From Pseudomonas putida (GTDB lineage: Bacteria > Pseudomonadota > Gammaproteobacteria > Pseudomonadales > Pseudomonadaceae): 64,000 nt of DNA. The position numbers and the translations under genes were made by a program. Below the pieces are notes generated by a model. The model was not told the origin of the DNA. It was given only the letters and a program-made list of their open reading frames with translations, and ran no database searches. The stretch lies in NCBI RefSeq assembly GCF_001941965.1, contig NZ_MKZO01000002.1, positions 1-64,000 of the forward strand, written 5' to 3'. This document shows positions 63,508-64,000 of this stretch, piece after piece. Every line of letters starts with the position of its first letter. Positions within the stretch are counted from its first letter, which is position 1.

Positions 63508-64000
63508 ATGCGCGATCACCCTCACTCCCACCGCGAACCCGAAGGCCTCGAACGCCGTCGTGAGCGCGGCGACCGTGGCCCGCGGGTCTTCGCCCCGGGC
63601 GATCTGAAACTGCTGTTGCTGGCCATGCTGGCCGAGCAGCCGTGCCACGGCTACGACCTGATCCGCCAGATCGAATCCCTGTTCGACGGCAACTACAGCC
63701 CGAGCCCCGGGGTCATCTATCCGACCCTGACCTTCCTGGAAGAAAGCGAGCTGATCACGGGCGAAGTCCATGGCAGCAAGAAGCTGTACCAGGCCACCGA
63801 GGCCGGTCGTGAATCCCTCAAGGAGCAGGCCGTCGCCCTCGACGGCGTGCGCACCCGCATCGAAGTGAGCAAGCGCTCGCTGCGCGGCCACGACCGTCCG
63901 CCGGAGATCCACGAGGCCGTGCATAACCTGCGCCATGCCCTGCAGATGCACAGCGGGCGCTGGAACCCACAAGAAATAGAGCGGGTACGCACCCTGCTCA
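63508..64000 (+). CDS. PadR-family regulator, YqjI-like (3' truncated by window end)
   Basis: The first 164 residues are present and the frame is still open at the window edge. The start MRDHPHSHREPE has several His, followed by a PadR winged helix (LLLLAMLAEQPCHGYDLIRQ; GNYSPSPGVIYPTLTFLEE) and a helical C-terminal domain. This matches E. coli YqjI, a nickel/iron-responsive repressor of the ferric reductase gene yqjH; the His-containing N-terminus fits metal sensing. A yqjH-like siderophore-interacting gene may follow or lie nearby outside the window. Confidence 0.85.
   Translation, partial: MRDHPHSHREPEGLERRRERGDRGPRVFAPGDLKLLLLAMLAEQPCHGYDLIRQIESLFDGNYSPSPGVIYPTLTFLEESELITGEVHGSKKLYQATEAGRESLKEQAVALDGVRTRIEVSKRSLRGHDRPPEIHEAVHNLRHALQMHSGRWNPQEIERVRTLL

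Overview
The window is GC-rich bacterial chromosome from a fluorescent Pseudomonas, most likely of the P. putida / P. fluorescens type rather than P. aeruginosa. The evidence is the protein families (AauRS/Aat, MotY, the rsx-nth-PA3496 block, argG-motY-pyrC-rnt-bfd-bfr-grxD-argF, glpFKRD) and the many copies of the Pseudomonas REP sequence with core GGGAGCTGGCTTGCCAGCGA. From memory of PAO1, three P. aeruginosa blocks are recognisable: the rnf/nth block, the argG-to-argF block and the glp-to-metR block. Here they lie side by side with extra genes between them. No rRNA, tRNA, CRISPR, prophage or transposase gene was seen. Nearly everything is core genome; the most accessory-looking gene is a 1714-residue toxin-like protein.

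Layout. 0.1-4.3 kb: a polar amino acid ABC importer (binding protein, two permeases, an AstE/aspartoacylase-like metalloenzyme, ATPase; order as in the aot operon). 4.4-7.5 kb: two members, helicase and phosphoesterase, of the 'ligase-associated DNA damage response' set. 7.5-12.3 kb: small Pro-rich protein, dcd, cold-shock protein, apbC/mrp, metG. 12.4-16.1 kb: a reduced Rnf/Rsx cluster (A, D, G, E only), nth and a PA3496-type small protein. 16.2-17.8 kb: orphan EvgA/BvgA-like response regulator and an unknown membrane protein. 17.8-29.7 kb: argG, motY, pyrC-rnt, peroxiredoxin, bfd, bfrB, grxD, a molybdopterin oxidoreductase, argF and an ABC ATPase, ybaK. 29.9-35 kb: glpF-glpK-glpR and glpD for glycerol use. 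35.4-42.1 kb: aatJQMP glutamate/aspartate importer and the aauSR two-component system that probably controls it. 42.1-50.8 kb: glpM, an exported hydrolase, the giant protein, metR, a LysE-type exporter. 50.7-60 kb: NUDIX hydrolase, lhr helicase, GltB-like FMN protein, OpgC-like acyltransferase, amino acid permease. 60.1-64 kb: a large PBP1-like protein and a truncated YqjI-type PadR regulator.

The most informative observations are these. (1) The Rsx cluster lacks the RsxB and RsxC redox subunits. It has lost three of the four Cys expected to hold the RsxA/RsxE iron-sulfur centre, carries Ser instead of Thr at the RsxG flavin site, and has a 93-bp REP pair inserted in frame inside rsxA. (2) The aat promoter carries two AauR-type inverted repeats 31 bp apart and a good sigma-54 -24/-12 element. 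(3) The 1714-aa protein is a stand-alone gene with a central hydrophobic domain, inserted next to metR. (4) The PBP1-like protein has an intact transpeptidase signature but a glycosyltransferase domain that looks catalytically altered. (5) REP-type repeats of at least three families occur, including one nested palindrome between glpD and aatJ. All assignments are by reading the sequence; no database search was run.
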